Origin: Rhodanobacteraceae bacterium
GTDB lineage: Bacteria; Pseudomonadota; Gammaproteobacteria; Xanthomonadales; SZUA-5
Length of the DNA stretch: 64,000 bases
Direction of reading: 5' to 3'
NCBI GenBank assembly: GCA_016713135.1
Contig: JADJPR010000006.1
Coordinates: forward strand, 1 to 64,000
Position 1 is the first letter of the stretch. Each line of letters begins with the position of its first letter. The notes under the pieces were generated by a model. The model was not told the origin of the DNA, ran no database searches, and was given only the letters and a program-made list of their open reading frames with translations. Below are positions 50,051-58,707 of the stretch, piece by piece. The position numbers and the translations under genes are program-made.

Positions 50051-50067
50051 CGCTGCTGTCGCCAGGA

Positions 50068-53000
50068 CTACTCGAAGCCATTGGCGAGCAGACTGTCGAC
50101 GAGCACATTCTGCTGCGTCTGGCGGTTGCTCGGGTTGAAGTTGGCATCGCCGCTATAGCTCAGCGTGATGGTGCGCATGCCGGCGGTGGTCATGGTCAGC
50201 GGGCAGCTGGTGGCCGGCAGGTTGATGACACAACTTTCGCTGGCGCTGGCGCTGACCATCACGGTGCCGGTGGGCGTGCCGCTGCCCGGTGCGCTGACGG
50301 CGAGGGCGATCGACACCTGGGTGGGCGCGTCCTCCACCGGCGGGTTCGGGGCGAAGCCATTGAAACTGAGCTCGGTGTCGGCCTTGATCGTCTGGTGCAC
50401 TTCGTTGTCGCAGCTGCCGCTGAAGGCCGGGGTGGCGACGAAGCAGGCGGTCAGCAGGTGGTCGCCGGCGAAGTTGCTGCTCATCTGGCACGAGCCGCTG
50501 CCGTTCTCCAGAGTGATCTGGCAGTTGCCGCTGCCGGCACCCGCGCCGTCGTTGACGTTGACCGTGCCTGCCGGGATGCCGCCCTGGCTGGTGACGGTGA
50601 CGCTGACGGTGTACGGCTGGCCCGGAACGGTCGGTTCGGGCGTGTCGGCGGTGATCGTGGTCAGCGTGGCCGCCGCCTGGACCGGGCTGACCGTGTGCGC
50701 CTCGGTGTCGTTGCTCGGGTTGTAGCTGGCATTGCCGTTGTAGTTGGCGACCAGGGTCTTCTGGCCGGCGCTGGCCGAGGTGAGCTGGCAGTTGCCGCCA
50801 CCCTGGCTCAGGGTGACCTGGCAGGCACCGCCGGTGCCATCGGTAACCGTCACGGTGCCACCGACGATGCCCGAGGTGGCGGTCACCGTGACGGCGACGG
50901 TGTAGGCGCTGCCGGCGGGCGACGGATCGGGCTGGTCGCTGGTGATCGTGGTGACGGTCGCGATCGGCGCCACCTGGTGCGCCTCGGTATCGCTGCTCGG
51001 CGCGAAGTTCGCATCGCCGGCGTAGTTGGCGCTGAGCGTTTTCGCGCCGCCGCTGGTGGACACCAGCTGGCACAAGGCCACGCCGTTGCTGAGGTTGGCG
51101 TTGCAGCTGGCGCCGCTGCCATCGCCGATGGTCACGGCACCAGTCGGAGTGCCCGCGTTGCTGGTCACGCTGACCTGCACCAGGTAGGGCTCGCCGACGC
51201 TGGACGGATCCGGCGCATCGCTGGTGATCGTGGTGGTGGTCGCGCCCAGCGCCACCGTGTGACTCTCGGTGTCGCTGCTGGCCGCAAAGGCCTGGCTGGC
51301 AGGGGTGTAGCTGGCCGTCAGGGTCTTGTTGCCCACGGCGGCGGAGGCGAGCTGGCAACTGCCGCTGCCGCCGGCCAGGGTGATGTTGCAGCTGGCGCCC
51401 GCGCCATCGTTGACCGCCACCGTGCCGCTGGGCGTGCCGGCACCCGGGAGCGTGCTGACGCTGACATTGACGGTGTAGGCCTGGCCCGGCAGCGAGGGAT
51501 CCGGGGCATCGCTGGTGATGGTCGTGGTAGTGACCGCGGCTGTCACCGTGTGCGCCTCGGTGTCGCTGCTCGCGGCAAAGTTCACCGCGCCGGCGTAGCT
51601 CGCGCTCAGGGTCTTGTTGCCCACGGACACCGAGGTCAGCTGGCAACTGCCGTCGCCATTGCTCAGCGACGCGATCTGGCAGGTCTGGCCGGTGCCGTCG
51701 CTGACGCTGACCTGGCCGCCCGGAATCGCCAGGTTGCCCGCCGGGGTGCGCACCTGCACCGACACGGTGTAGGGCTGGCCCACCTGCGAGGGATCCGGGC
51801 TGTCGCTGACGATGGTGGTGATGGTGCTCGCCTGGACCACGCTATGGGCTTCGGTGTCGCTGCTCGGCGCGTGGACGACGGATCCGGAATAGCTCGCGGT
51901 CAGGGTCTTGTTGCCGAGGCTGGTGGAGAGCAGCTGGCAGGAGGCGATGCCGCTGATGATGCTGTTGTCGCTGCACTGGTTGCCGTTGCCGTCGTCGACG
52001 GTCACGCTACCGCTGGGACTGCCGGACGCGGCAGTCACCACCGCGACGACCGTGTACGGCTGGCCGAGCTGCGAAGGATCGGGCGTGTCGTTCGTAATCG
52101 TGGTGGTGGTGGCGACTGGCTCGACGAAGCACGGTCCCGGCTCGCTGCTGTCACCGGTGGCCACGCTGGTGGCCTGCGCGACCAGAATTCCCGGCGCGCC
52201 GGCGCCGCTGACTGCGAAGTCGCCGACGAAATCGCCCTGGGCGTTGGTGCTGCCGGTGACGGTGCCGACGCGGTTGAACATGTCGCCGCCGCGGTTGCCG
52301 CCCGGGCAGCTCGGCGCACGGTAGATGTCGATGCGGAAGGTCGTGTTCGGGGTACTGTCGAGTGCGTATCCCACCTGGCGCGAGCCATCGGCGTTGGGTA
52401 AGGAGGCGGTTACCGCAGGGTGGTTCTGGCCGCGATTGGCGCCGCCGTCGGGATCGTTGGTGTCGTTGGTCGACGGACCCAGCGGCCCGATGTCCACGCC
52501 CAGGCCGAGGCCGCTGATGCCGTTGCCGAAGATCTGGTTGGGGCGCACGGTGATGCCGTTGCCGGCCGACGGGGTGATCCACACACCGGCATCGTCCGAA
52601 TTGCTGATGATGTTGGACGCGGTGAGACCCAGCAGGCTGCCGACAGCATGGTTGCCGGTGCCGTCTGCGAACTGGATGCCGACCTGGTTGCGCAGTGCCG
52701 CACTGGGGATTCCGAACGCGCTGGTGCCGATGCGGTTGCCAGCGATGCGGTAGCCGGTCGCGGTCTCGCCCTGAATTGCGATCGCGGCAGCGGTGGACAC
52801 CGATGCGATCACGTTGTCGAGGATTTCGATGTTGGGGCTGTTGCTGGCGAAGATGCCGTTGAGGCCGATCGGCGATGAGGTGATGCCGCTGGCCGTGAGC
52901 CCGATGTAGTTGTTCTGGATGCGGTGGCCGCCGCTGGTGGCATCGTTCAGCACGATCGCGCTCGAGTCCATCGCGCCGAAGCTGTTGCGGTGCTCGGGGT

Positions 53001-54603
53001 CGGCGCCGCCGACCAGCACGTTCTGCGCCTCGTTGCGGATCTGCACGCCGAAGAACAGCGTGCCGAGCGGGCCGATCGCTCCCGGGCCGGTGCCGGCGAA
53101 GGCGTTGCCCTGGATCACGTGGTCGCTGCCCCCGCGCAGGCGGATCGCCACGGTGAAGTTGCCGTTGAACCCGGTGCTGCCGGCGAAGGCGATGCCCTTG
53201 ACCGTCAGGCTGGTGCCGGCCGCCGCACCCTGCGGCACCTGCAGCGCCTGCGGCAGCACCGCGGACTGCGAGGCGAGGACGATGCACAGCACGGCATCGC
53301 TGCCGGTGTCCAGGGTGTTCGCGGCGGTCTCCGGCTCGCTGTAACCGTCAATCTCCAGGCTGTCCGTGATGTCCGGCAGCACGCTTTGCAGCACGATCAG
53401 ATGCGGCGTGCTGGTGCAACTGCCGGGGATGTTGAACTCGATCTTCTGCAAGCCGGGCGATGCGTTTGCGGCCGTGATCTGCGCGCGCAGCGAGCCCGCG
53501 CCGCTGTCATTGGTGTTGGTCACCGTCAGCACGCTGGCATTGTTGATCGAGGACTCATAGGCGCCGAGGTCGTACTGGTTGCCGATCAGGCGCGCACCCG
53601 CGGGCCCGTCCAGGTCCTGCGACGGAATGCTCGCGTTGAGTCCCAGGGTCTGAGCCTGGGTTGGCGTCATGCCGGCGTTGATCGCGGCCGAGACCGGGGC
53701 GGTTTCCTTCAGCCGGAAATTGCCGCCCGCAAAATCGATGAAGCCCGGGTCCGACGAGATGACGTTGCCGGAAAGCAGCGACGGCGCCAGCCCCGACAGC
53801 GTGCTGTAGAGGTTGTGGCGCAGGGCAATCTGCTGGCTGCCGCTGCCGGTGGGGACCGTGATGTCGCCGCCACAGCCGACGCTCTGCACGATGTTGTGGT
53901 GCAGGGTGACCCCGCTGCGCTGGGTAAAGACATACAACGCTTCGCCCGCGCTACTGCTGCAGAACACCCGCGCGACCGTGTTGAAGGCAATGGTCGGGGC
54001 ACTTTCGTTGTTGACGTAGGAGATGCCCACCCCGGTGCCGGCGCCCGGGTTGAGGTTGGCGAACAGGTTGTTGCTCACCGTCAGGGTGGCGGCGTCCTTG
54101 CCGCGGATGGAGACGTCGGTGCCATTGCGCAGCTCGTTGTAGCGGATGCGGATCAGCTGGGTATCCGGGCAATCCAGGTTGCAGTTCGCGTCGTCGACCA
54201 CGAAGTCGTTGAAATTGGTGAAACGGATGCCCTCGATGACATAGTGCGTGTTGTTGCCGAAGAAGCGGAAATCGCCGTCGGCGGCGCCATTCTCGGCGTT
54301 CAGCACGGTCGCCGACGCATTGATCGTGCGTGCCGAGCAGTCGCTGTTCCAGCCGCCGGTGAGCGAGAAGTTCTTCGAGTCCTTGTCGCCGGCGGGATCG
54401 AACTCCAGGCCAGCCGGCACGTTGTAGGTGCCAGGACGCAGGCGCAGTTCGTGCTGGGTGCCTTCGTTGGCCGCATTGGCGGCGCTCATCGATGCATTCA
54501 GGCCCGAAACGGTGCTGATGCAATACATCGTCGCGTGCGCGGCGTCGGCGCATGCCAGACCACCGACGATCAGCGCCAGCGTGGTCGTTCGACTGAGATT
54601 CAC
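50068..54603 (-). CDS. Secreted beta-helix and Ig-like (Big_3_5) repeat protein, 1511 aa
   Basis: GTG 54603 with CGGGGAA upstream begins a signal peptide (VNLSRTTTLALIVGGLACADAA). Residues about 30-780 form a right-handed beta-helix of the CSLREA or pectate-lyase type, rich in NN-x-I and SNNLFANL steps with several cysteines. Seven Ig-like domains follow (about 800-1500), each with TTTITSDAPDPS, a PYTV strand, GTVTVNDG and a final LTASY and SSDTEAHTV. The C-terminus is DSLLANGFE, the NGFE/DGFE tail common in exported xanthomonad proteins. It would be a surface or secreted adhesin or polysaccharide binder; no lyase residues were identified. The CHAT cassette lies downstream on the same strand but is separated by a hairpin. 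Confidence 0.85.
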   Translation of the reverse strand: MNLSRTTTLALIVGGLACADAAHATMYCISTVSGLNASMSAANAANEGTQHELRLRPGTYNVPAGLEFDPAGDKDSKNFSLTGGWNSDCSARTINASATVLNAENGAADGDFRFFGNNTHYVIEGIRFTNFNDFVVDDANCNLDCPDTQLIRIRYNELRNGTDVSIRGKDAATLTVSNNLFANLNPGAGTGVGISYVNNESAPTIAFNTVARVFCSSSAGEALYVFTQRSGVTLHHNIVQSVGCGGDITVPTGSGSQQIALRHNLYSTLSGLAPSLLSGNVISSDPGFIDFAGGNFRLKETAPVSAAINAGMTPTQAQTLGLNASIPSQDLDGPAGARLIGNQYDLGAYESSINNASVLTVTNTNDSGAGSLRAQITAANASPGLQKIEFNIPGSCTSTPHLIVLQSVLPDITDSLEIDGYSEPETAANTLDTGSDAVLCIVLASQSAVLPQALQVPQGAAAGTSLTVKGIAFAGSTGFNGNFTVAIRLRGGSDHVIQGNAFAGTGPGAIGPLGTLFFGVQIRNEAQNVLVGGADPEHRNSFGAMDSSAIVLNDATSGGHRIQNNYIGLTASGITSSPIGLNGIFASNSPNIEILDNVIASVSTAAAIAIQGETATGYRIAGNRIGTSAFGIPSAALRNQVGIQFADGTGNHAVGSLLGLTASNIISNSDDAGVWITPSAGNGITVRPNQIFGNGISGLGLGVDIGPLGPSTNDTNDPDGGANRGQNHPAVTASLPNADGSRQVGYALDSTPNTTFRIDIYRAPSCPGGNRGGDMFNRVGTVTGSTNAQGDFVGDFAVSGAGAPGILVAQATSVATGDSSEPGPCFVEPVATTTTITNDTPDPSQLGQPYTVVAVVTAASGSPSGSVTVDDGNGNQCSDNSIISGIASCQLLSTSLGNKTLTASYSGSVVHAPSSDTEAHSVVQASTITTIVSDSPDPSQVGQPYTVSVQVRTPAGNLAIPGGQVSVSDGTGQTCQIASLSNGDGSCQLTSVSVGNKTLSASYAGAVNFAASSDTEAHTVTAAVTTTTITSDAPDPSLPGQAYTVNVSVSTLPGAGTPSGTVAVNDGAGASCNITLAGGSGSCQLASAAVGNKTLTASYTPASQAFAASSDTESHTVALGATTTTITSDAPDPSSVGEPYLVQVSVTSNAGTPTGAVTIGDGSGASCNANLSNGVALCQLVSTSGGAKTLSANYAGDANFAPSSDTEAHQVAPIATVTTITSDQPDPSPAGSAYTVAVTVTATSGIVGGTVTVTDGTGGACQVTLSQGGGNCQLTSASAGQKTLVANYNGNASYNPSNDTEAHTVSPVQAAATLTTITADTPEPTVPGQPYTVSVTVTSQGGIPAGTVNVNDGAGAGSGNCQITLENGSGSCQMSSNFAGDHLLTACFVATPAFSGSCDNEVHQTIKADTELSFNGFAPNPPVEDAPTQVSIALAVSAPGSGTPTGTVMVSASASESCVINLPATSCPLTMTTAGMRTITLSYSGDANFNPSNRQTQQNVLVDSLLANGFE

Positions 54604-54611
54604 GGTGTTTC

Positions 54612-54636
54612 CCCGGTGACTGTGGAGTGCACCGGG
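54612..54636 (-). promoter_or_regulatory. Leader hairpin that would cover the ribosome site of the beta-helix gene
   Basis: CCCGGTG and CACCGGG pair over an 11-base loop, 9 to 33 bases before the GTG at 54603. On the minus strand the 3' arm, CACCGGG, merges with the only ribosome-binding sequence (CGGGGAA), so the stem would mask it. It may instead be the terminator of rquA. Confidence 0.4.
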
Positions 54637-54696
54637 AGAAACGCCAGCCTGGATTGGAGCGCACGCAGCCGGGACGCCGCGTGCCGCCCGCAAGAC

Positions 54697-55398
54697 TCAG
54701 ATGGTGAGTTCGATCAGCTGGTAGAGGCCGCCGAACGAGGTGCGACGCTCGATCCGGCTGGGCTTGAATCCTGCGGGCAGCCAGTCGTCGATCGGCTGGC
54801 GCCACAGGTCCATTGCATACGGTTCGAGGGTGCGCAGGATGCCCTGCATCGGCCAGTACAGCGGCGACAGGCTGCTCGGCCGGTGGTAGTCGACGATCAC
54901 CAGCTTGCCGCCGGGCTTGAGCACGCGCAGGGCTTCGGCCAGGGTCTTGCGCCGGACGTCCTCGGGTTGCTCGTGCAGCAGGAAGAACAGCAGCGCGCGG
55001 TCATAGGTCTCGCTGGCCATCGGCAGCGCCGAGCTGTCGCCCTGGTGCAGCGCGATGCGCGGATCGACCGGCAGCTTGCGCGCCAGGTTCTGAAGTTGCA
55101 CCGGCAGGATGTCGACCACATCCAGCTTGCCCTCCGGTGCCAGGCGCTCGCGCAGGCGGGCACTCAGGTTGCCGTAGACGCAGGCGATCTGCAGCGTGCG
55201 GCCATCGAGCTGCTGGCCCAGCGCATCCAGCGCTTCGTCGCGCAGCCGCGCGAAATTGCCCCACAGGATCAGGTTGACCAGCCACTGGCGCTCGAAAACG
55301 TACACCGCCTTCGGGTGTACATATGCCCACCAGTACGTCTGCTGGAGGTATGCGGGCACCTCAGCGACTACGCTCGATGACACCGGCTTGATTTCCAT
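54697..55398 (-). CDS. rquA: Rhodoquinone biosynthesis methyltransferase-like enzyme RquA
   Basis: ATG 55398 with AGGGAGCAAGG upstream. The 233-residue protein carries the long family signature near the N-terminus (YLQQTYWWAYVHPKAV, then FERQWLVNLILWGNF) and an altered SAM motif, ACVYGNLS, as RquA does instead of the usual GxGxG. RquA turns ubiquinone into rhodoquinone by replacing a methoxy group with an amino group taken from SAM, at the inner membrane. Rhodoquinone lets fumarate reductase work anaerobically, so this points to a fermenting or low-oxygen phase. It lies on the same strand after cbbR, with a 310-base gap. Very sure of the family; product not tested. Confidence 0.92.
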   Translation of the reverse strand: MEIKPVSSSVVAEVPAYLQQTYWWAYVHPKAVYVFERQWLVNLILWGNFARLRDEALDALGQQLDGRTLQIACVYGNLSARLRERLAPEGKLDVVDILPVQLQNLARKLPVDPRIALHQGDSSALPMASETYDRALLFFLLHEQPEDVRRKTLAEALRVLKPGGKLVIVDYHRPSSLSPLYWPMQGILRTLEPYAMDLWRQPIDDWLPAGFKPSRIERRTSFGGLYQLIELTI

Positions 55399-55708
55399 CC
55401 TTGCTCCCTGTCACCCATGCACGCCTTCAGGGAGTATCTGCGATCAGCCGGCGGCTGCAGTCTGATCCAGCGCAAACGCCGGCGATTCACTCGCGACAGC
55501 TGCGCGCGGAATGGCCGGCGATGAAGGCCTCGATGCCGTCCTGGCCATCGGGACGCCCGCGTGGTCGCCGCCGCGGGCGCCACGCAGCCATTCGTGATCG
55601 CTACTGGCAGTGGAGGGACGAGGTCCAGGCAGCTTGTCACGGATCAGCATTTCGTCGCCGCCGCGGCTATCGCCGGATTTGCCGGGTCGAGGCAAGCCGG
55701 CAGCGCCG
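55399..55708. other. Gene-free stretch between cbbR and rquA
   Basis: Both neighbours are on the minus strand, so it must hold the end of cbbR and the control region of rquA. I find no clear promoter, FNR-like site or terminator. A short minus-strand frame ending near 55480 (GQDGIEAFIAGH) vaguely recalls the end of an enoyl-CoA hydratase, but it is too short to call. Confidence 0.5.
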
Positions 55709-56659
55709 CTAACCCGGAGCGCGCCCGAGCATGGCCAGCAGGGGGGCGTCATGGGCAGCCAGGAAAGTTTCGCCGCGCTCAAGAATGAAGTAACGAAACG
55801 CTTCTGCTGCCGGCGACAGCACCTTCGCGAGCAGGTGTACCAGATTCCACGTTCGCACTACCGGCGTGCCTTCGATATCGAGTAACACCAGAGCGCCTGC
55901 GCGCAGTTCCAGGCCGACCGTATGCAGGGACAGGAAGGCCGGCCCCATGCCGGCGATCACGGCCTGCTTGATGGTCTCGTTGCTTGGCATCTCCATGGCG
56001 GTGCGCGGCTCGAAGTGCTGCTCGCGCAGGTAGCTGTCGAGCACTGCGCGCGTTCCGGAGCCGCGTTCGCGCACGATCAGCGGGAATGGCGCGAGTGCAG
56101 TGACCGGAAGGTGGCCGGAGCCCGCCAGAGGGTGGCCGGGTGGTGCGACGAATACCTGAGGGTGCGCAGCGAACGGTTCCGCGCGGGTAGCCAGTTCCTT
56201 GGGAGGGCGGCCCATCACCGCGAGATCCACTTCGCCCGCCTGCAACAGCGCCACCAGTTGCTCGCGGTTCTGGCATACCGCCAGTTTCACTTCCACGCCG
56301 GGATGCTCCTCGCGGAACCGCGCCAGGAGCTGCGGGACGAAGTACTTGGCCGTGCTCACCAAGCCTACCGACAGGGTGCCACCCTCGACCCGCTTGAAGC
56401 GGGCCATTGCGTCGCCGGCGTCCTTCAGGGTGGCGAGCATCCGTCGCGCGTACACCAGGAAGTATTCCCCAGCGGGGGTCAACGTGATCTTGCGTCCCTC
56501 GCGCGCGAACAGCGAAAGCCCAACGTGCGCCTCAAGTTCCTTGACCTGCATGGTCACGGCGGGCGGCGTCAGGTGCAGTGACTCGGCCGCCCGCGCAAAG
56601 GACAGGTTTCGCGCCACTTCGACAAACACGCGAAGCTGACGAAAGGTCAGATTCTTCAT
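55709..56659 (-). CDS. cbbR: LysR-type transcriptional regulator CbbR
   Basis: A 316-residue LysR protein: N-terminal helix-turn-helix (FARAAESLHLTPPAVTMQVKELE) and a two-lobe effector domain (about 90-300). It is divergent from cbbL with the two starts only 98 bases apart, the standard place for CbbR, and its sequence opening LTFRQLRVFVEVAR is typical of CbbR. It should activate the cbb operon, with RuBP, NADPH or phosphoenolpyruvate as effectors in relatives. ATG 56659 overlaps a TNA-N8-TNA palindrome, so it probably represses its own gene. Its end is followed by 310 bases without a gene before rquA. Confidence 0.92.
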   Translation of the reverse strand: MKNLTFRQLRVFVEVARNLSFARAAESLHLTPPAVTMQVKELEAHVGLSLFAREGRKITLTPAGEYFLVYARRMLATLKDAGDAMARFKRVEGGTLSVGLVSTAKYFVPQLLARFREEHPGVEVKLAVCQNREQLVALLQAGEVDLAVMGRPPKELATRAEPFAAHPQVFVAPPGHPLAGSGHLPVTALAPFPLIVRERGSGTRAVLDSYLREQHFEPRTAMEMPSNETIKQAVIAGMGPAFLSLHTVGLELRAGALVLLDIEGTPVVRTWNLVHLLAKVLSPAAEAFRYFILERGETFLAAHDAPLLAMLGRAPG

Positions 56660-56720
56660 TCAGTAAATCCTGAATTGAACGCCAACAAAATATGAGTATC
56701 AATTTATCAGAAATCGCTCA
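56658..56720. promoter_or_regulatory. Three CbbR-type operator sites
   Basis: Three TNA-N8-TNA pairs, the CbbR consensus: a perfect 18-bp palindrome ATTCAGTAAATCCTGAAT (56658-56675), TGA-N8-TTA (56693-56706) and TCA-N8-TCA (56707-56720). The first overlaps the cbbR start codon and the third ends 37 bases before the cbbL start. Confidence 0.6.
56675..56702 (+). promoter_or_regulatory. Likely sigma-70 promoter of the cbb operon
   Basis: TTGAAC, 16-base spacer, TATCAA, lying next to the palindrome of the CbbR sites. This places the transcript start near 56709 and a leader of about 50 bases. Confidence 0.45.
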
Positions 56721-56757
56721 TACAGTGTTCCACGCCTAGTCGCCAGGGAGCACGCCA

Positions 56758-58242
56758 GTGGACCAGCCCGCCGAGACCCCGCTCGCCACCGCGGACACGC
56801 GGATGACCGACGCCCGCCAGCGCTACAGCGCCGGCGTGCTCAAGTACCGTCAGATGGGCTACTGGGAGCCGGACTATCAGCCGAAGGAGAGCGACGTGCT
56901 GTGCCTGTTCCGCATCACGCCGCAGGAAGGCGTCGATCCGGTCGAGGCCGCGGCTGCGGTCGCCGGCGAGTCTTCGACTGCGACCTGGACCGTGGTGTGG
57001 ACCGACCGACTGACCGCCTGCGACAGCTACCGCGCCAAGGCCTATCGCGTCGAACCGGTGCCGAACAACCCCGGGCAGTACTTCGCCTGGGTGGCCTACG
57101 ACCTGATCCTGTTCGAAGAGGGTTCGATCGCGAACATGACCGCGAGCCTGATCGGCAACGTGTTCAGCTTCAAGCCGCTGAAGGCGGCGCGGCTGGAGGA
57201 CATCCGCATCCCGGTCGCCTATGTGAAGACTTTCCAGGGGCCGCCGACCGGCCTGGTGGTCGAGCGCGAGCGCCTGGACAAGTTCGGTCGCCCGCTGCTC
57301 GGCGCCACCACCAAGCCCAAGCTCGGCCTGTCCGGGCGCAACTACGGCCGCGTGATCTACGAGGGGCTGAAAGGCGGCCTCGATTTCATGAAGGACGACG
57401 AGAACATCAACTCGCAGCCCTTCATGCACTGGCGCGACCGCTTCCTGTGGGTGATGGAAGGCGTCAACCGCGCGTCCGCGGCAACCGGCGAGGTCAAGGG
57501 CAGCTACCTCAACGTCACCGGCGCAACCATGGAAGACATCTACGAACGCGCCGAACTGGCGAAAGAGCTCGGCAGCCTGGTCGTGATGGTGGACCTGATC
57601 GTCGGTTGGCCGGCGATCCAGAGTCTGGCGAAGTGGTGCCGGCGCAAGGACATGATCCTGCACATGCACCGCGCCGGGCACGGCACCTACACGCGCCAGA
57701 AGAGCCACGGCGTCAGCTTCCGCGTGATCGCCAAGTGGCTGCGGCTGGCCGGTGTCGACCACCTGCACGCAGGCACCGCGGTCGGCAAGCTGGAGGGCGA
57801 CCCGCTGACCGTGCAGGGCTATTACAACGTCTGCCGCGATGCGCGCACCGCCATCGACTTGCCGCGCGGGCTGTACTTCGAGCAGGACTGGGCCGATTTG
57901 CGCAAGGTCATGCCGGTGGCCTCGGGCGGCATCCACGCCGGCCAGATGCACCAGCTGATCGACTACCTCGGCGACGACGTCGTGCTGCAGTTCGGCGGCG
58001 GCACCATCGGCCACCCGGACGGGATCCAGGCTGGTGCGGTGGCCAATCGCGTGGCCCTCGAAGCGATGGTCAAGGCGCGCAACGAAGGCCGCGACATCGC
58101 TGCCGAAGGCCCGGAGGTCCTGCGTCGCGCCGCGCAGTTCTGCACGCCGCTGAAGCGGGCGCTCGAGGTCTGGAAGGACGTCAGCTTCAACTATGCCTCG
58201 ACCGACAGCAGCGACTACGCGACTACCCCAACCGCCGCCTGA
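56758..58242 (+). CDS. cbbL: RuBisCO large subunit, form IC (red type)
   Basis: GTG 56758 with AGGGAG upstream; 494 residues. The active-site lysine that is carbamylated lies in GLDFMKDDENINSQ, with the loop-6 region GGIHAGQMH and the K175 site TTKPKLGLSGRNYGR. It fixes CO2 to ribulose 1,5-bisphosphate. The red-type form IC assignment follows from the start (YSAGVLKYRQMGYW), the long N-terminus and the CbbX gene that follows, which only red-type enzymes use. The assembled enzyme is L8S8. It is first in a seven-gene Calvin operon. Nothing in the catalytic region looks altered. Confidence 0.97.
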   Translation: MDQPAETPLATADTRMTDARQRYSAGVLKYRQMGYWEPDYQPKESDVLCLFRITPQEGVDPVEAAAAVAGESSTATWTVVWTDRLTACDSYRAKAYRVEPVPNNPGQYFAWVAYDLILFEEGSIANMTASLIGNVFSFKPLKAARLEDIRIPVAYVKTFQGPPTGLVVERERLDKFGRPLLGATTKPKLGLSGRNYGRVIYEGLKGGLDFMKDDENINSQPFMHWRDRFLWVMEGVNRASAATGEVKGSYLNVTGATMEDIYERAELAKELGSLVVMVDLIVGWPAIQSLAKWCRRKDMILHMHRAGHGTYTRQKSHGVSFRVIAKWLRLAGVDHLHAGTAVGKLEGDPLTVQGYYNVCRDARTAIDLPRGLYFEQDWADLRKVMPVASGGIHAGQMHQLIDYLGDDVVLQFGGGTIGHPDGIQAGAVANRVALEAMVKARNEGRDIAAEGPEVLRRAAQFCTPLKRALEVWKDVSFNYASTDSSDYATTPTAA

Positions 58243-58263
58243 AACCGCCCGGAGCCACGCGCC

Positions 58264-58704
58264 ATGATGAACAATCCCACCGGCCGCCTGACCCAGGGGC
58301 AGTTCAGCTTCCTGCCAGACCTCAGCGACGAGGAGATCCGCCTGCAGGTGGCCTACGGGCTGCGCCGCGGTTACGCCTGGAGCGTCGAGTACAGCGACGA
58401 CCCGCACCCGCGCAACACCTACTGGGAGATGTACGGCATGCCCATGTTCGACCTGCGCGACGCCGCCGGCGTGCTGGCCGAACTTGCGGAATGCCGCAAG
58501 GCCTTCCCGCGCCACTACATCCGCCTGATGGCCTTCGACTCGACGCGCGGCGTGGAGTCGATCGCGATGAGCTTCATCGTGCAGCGGCCATTGTCCGAGC
58601 CCGGCTTTGCCTTGGAGCGCCAGGAGGTGGATGGCCGCCGGCAGCGCTACAGCCTGCGTGGCTACGCGGCGCAACGTCCCGACGGCGAGCGCTACGGCGA
58701 CTGA
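58264..58704 (+). CDS. cbbS: RuBisCO small subunit, form IC
   Basis: ATG 58264, 22 bases after cbbL. A 146-residue small subunit with the opening GQFSFLPDLSDEEI and the conserved NTYWEMYGMPMFDL and HYIRLMAFDS segments. The C-terminal extension after about 110 (RQRYSLRGYAAQRP) is the beta-hairpin typical of red-type small subunits, which fills the central solvent channel of L8S8. It overlaps nothing, and cbbX starts 3 bases after its stop, which suggests tight coupling. Confidence 0.95.
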   Translation: MMNNPTGRLTQGQFSFLPDLSDEEIRLQVAYGLRRGYAWSVEYSDDPHPRNTYWEMYGMPMFDLRDAAGVLAELAECRKAFPRHYIRLMAFDSTRGVESIAMSFIVQRPLSEPGFALERQEVDGRRQRYSLRGYAAQRPDGERYGD

Positions 58705-58707
58705 ACG

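Noticed and set aside
55470..55600. Remnant of an enoyl-CoA hydratase gene
   Set aside because: One short stretch (GQDGIEAFIAGH) is suggestive, but fewer than 40 codons are open and no catalytic part remains.
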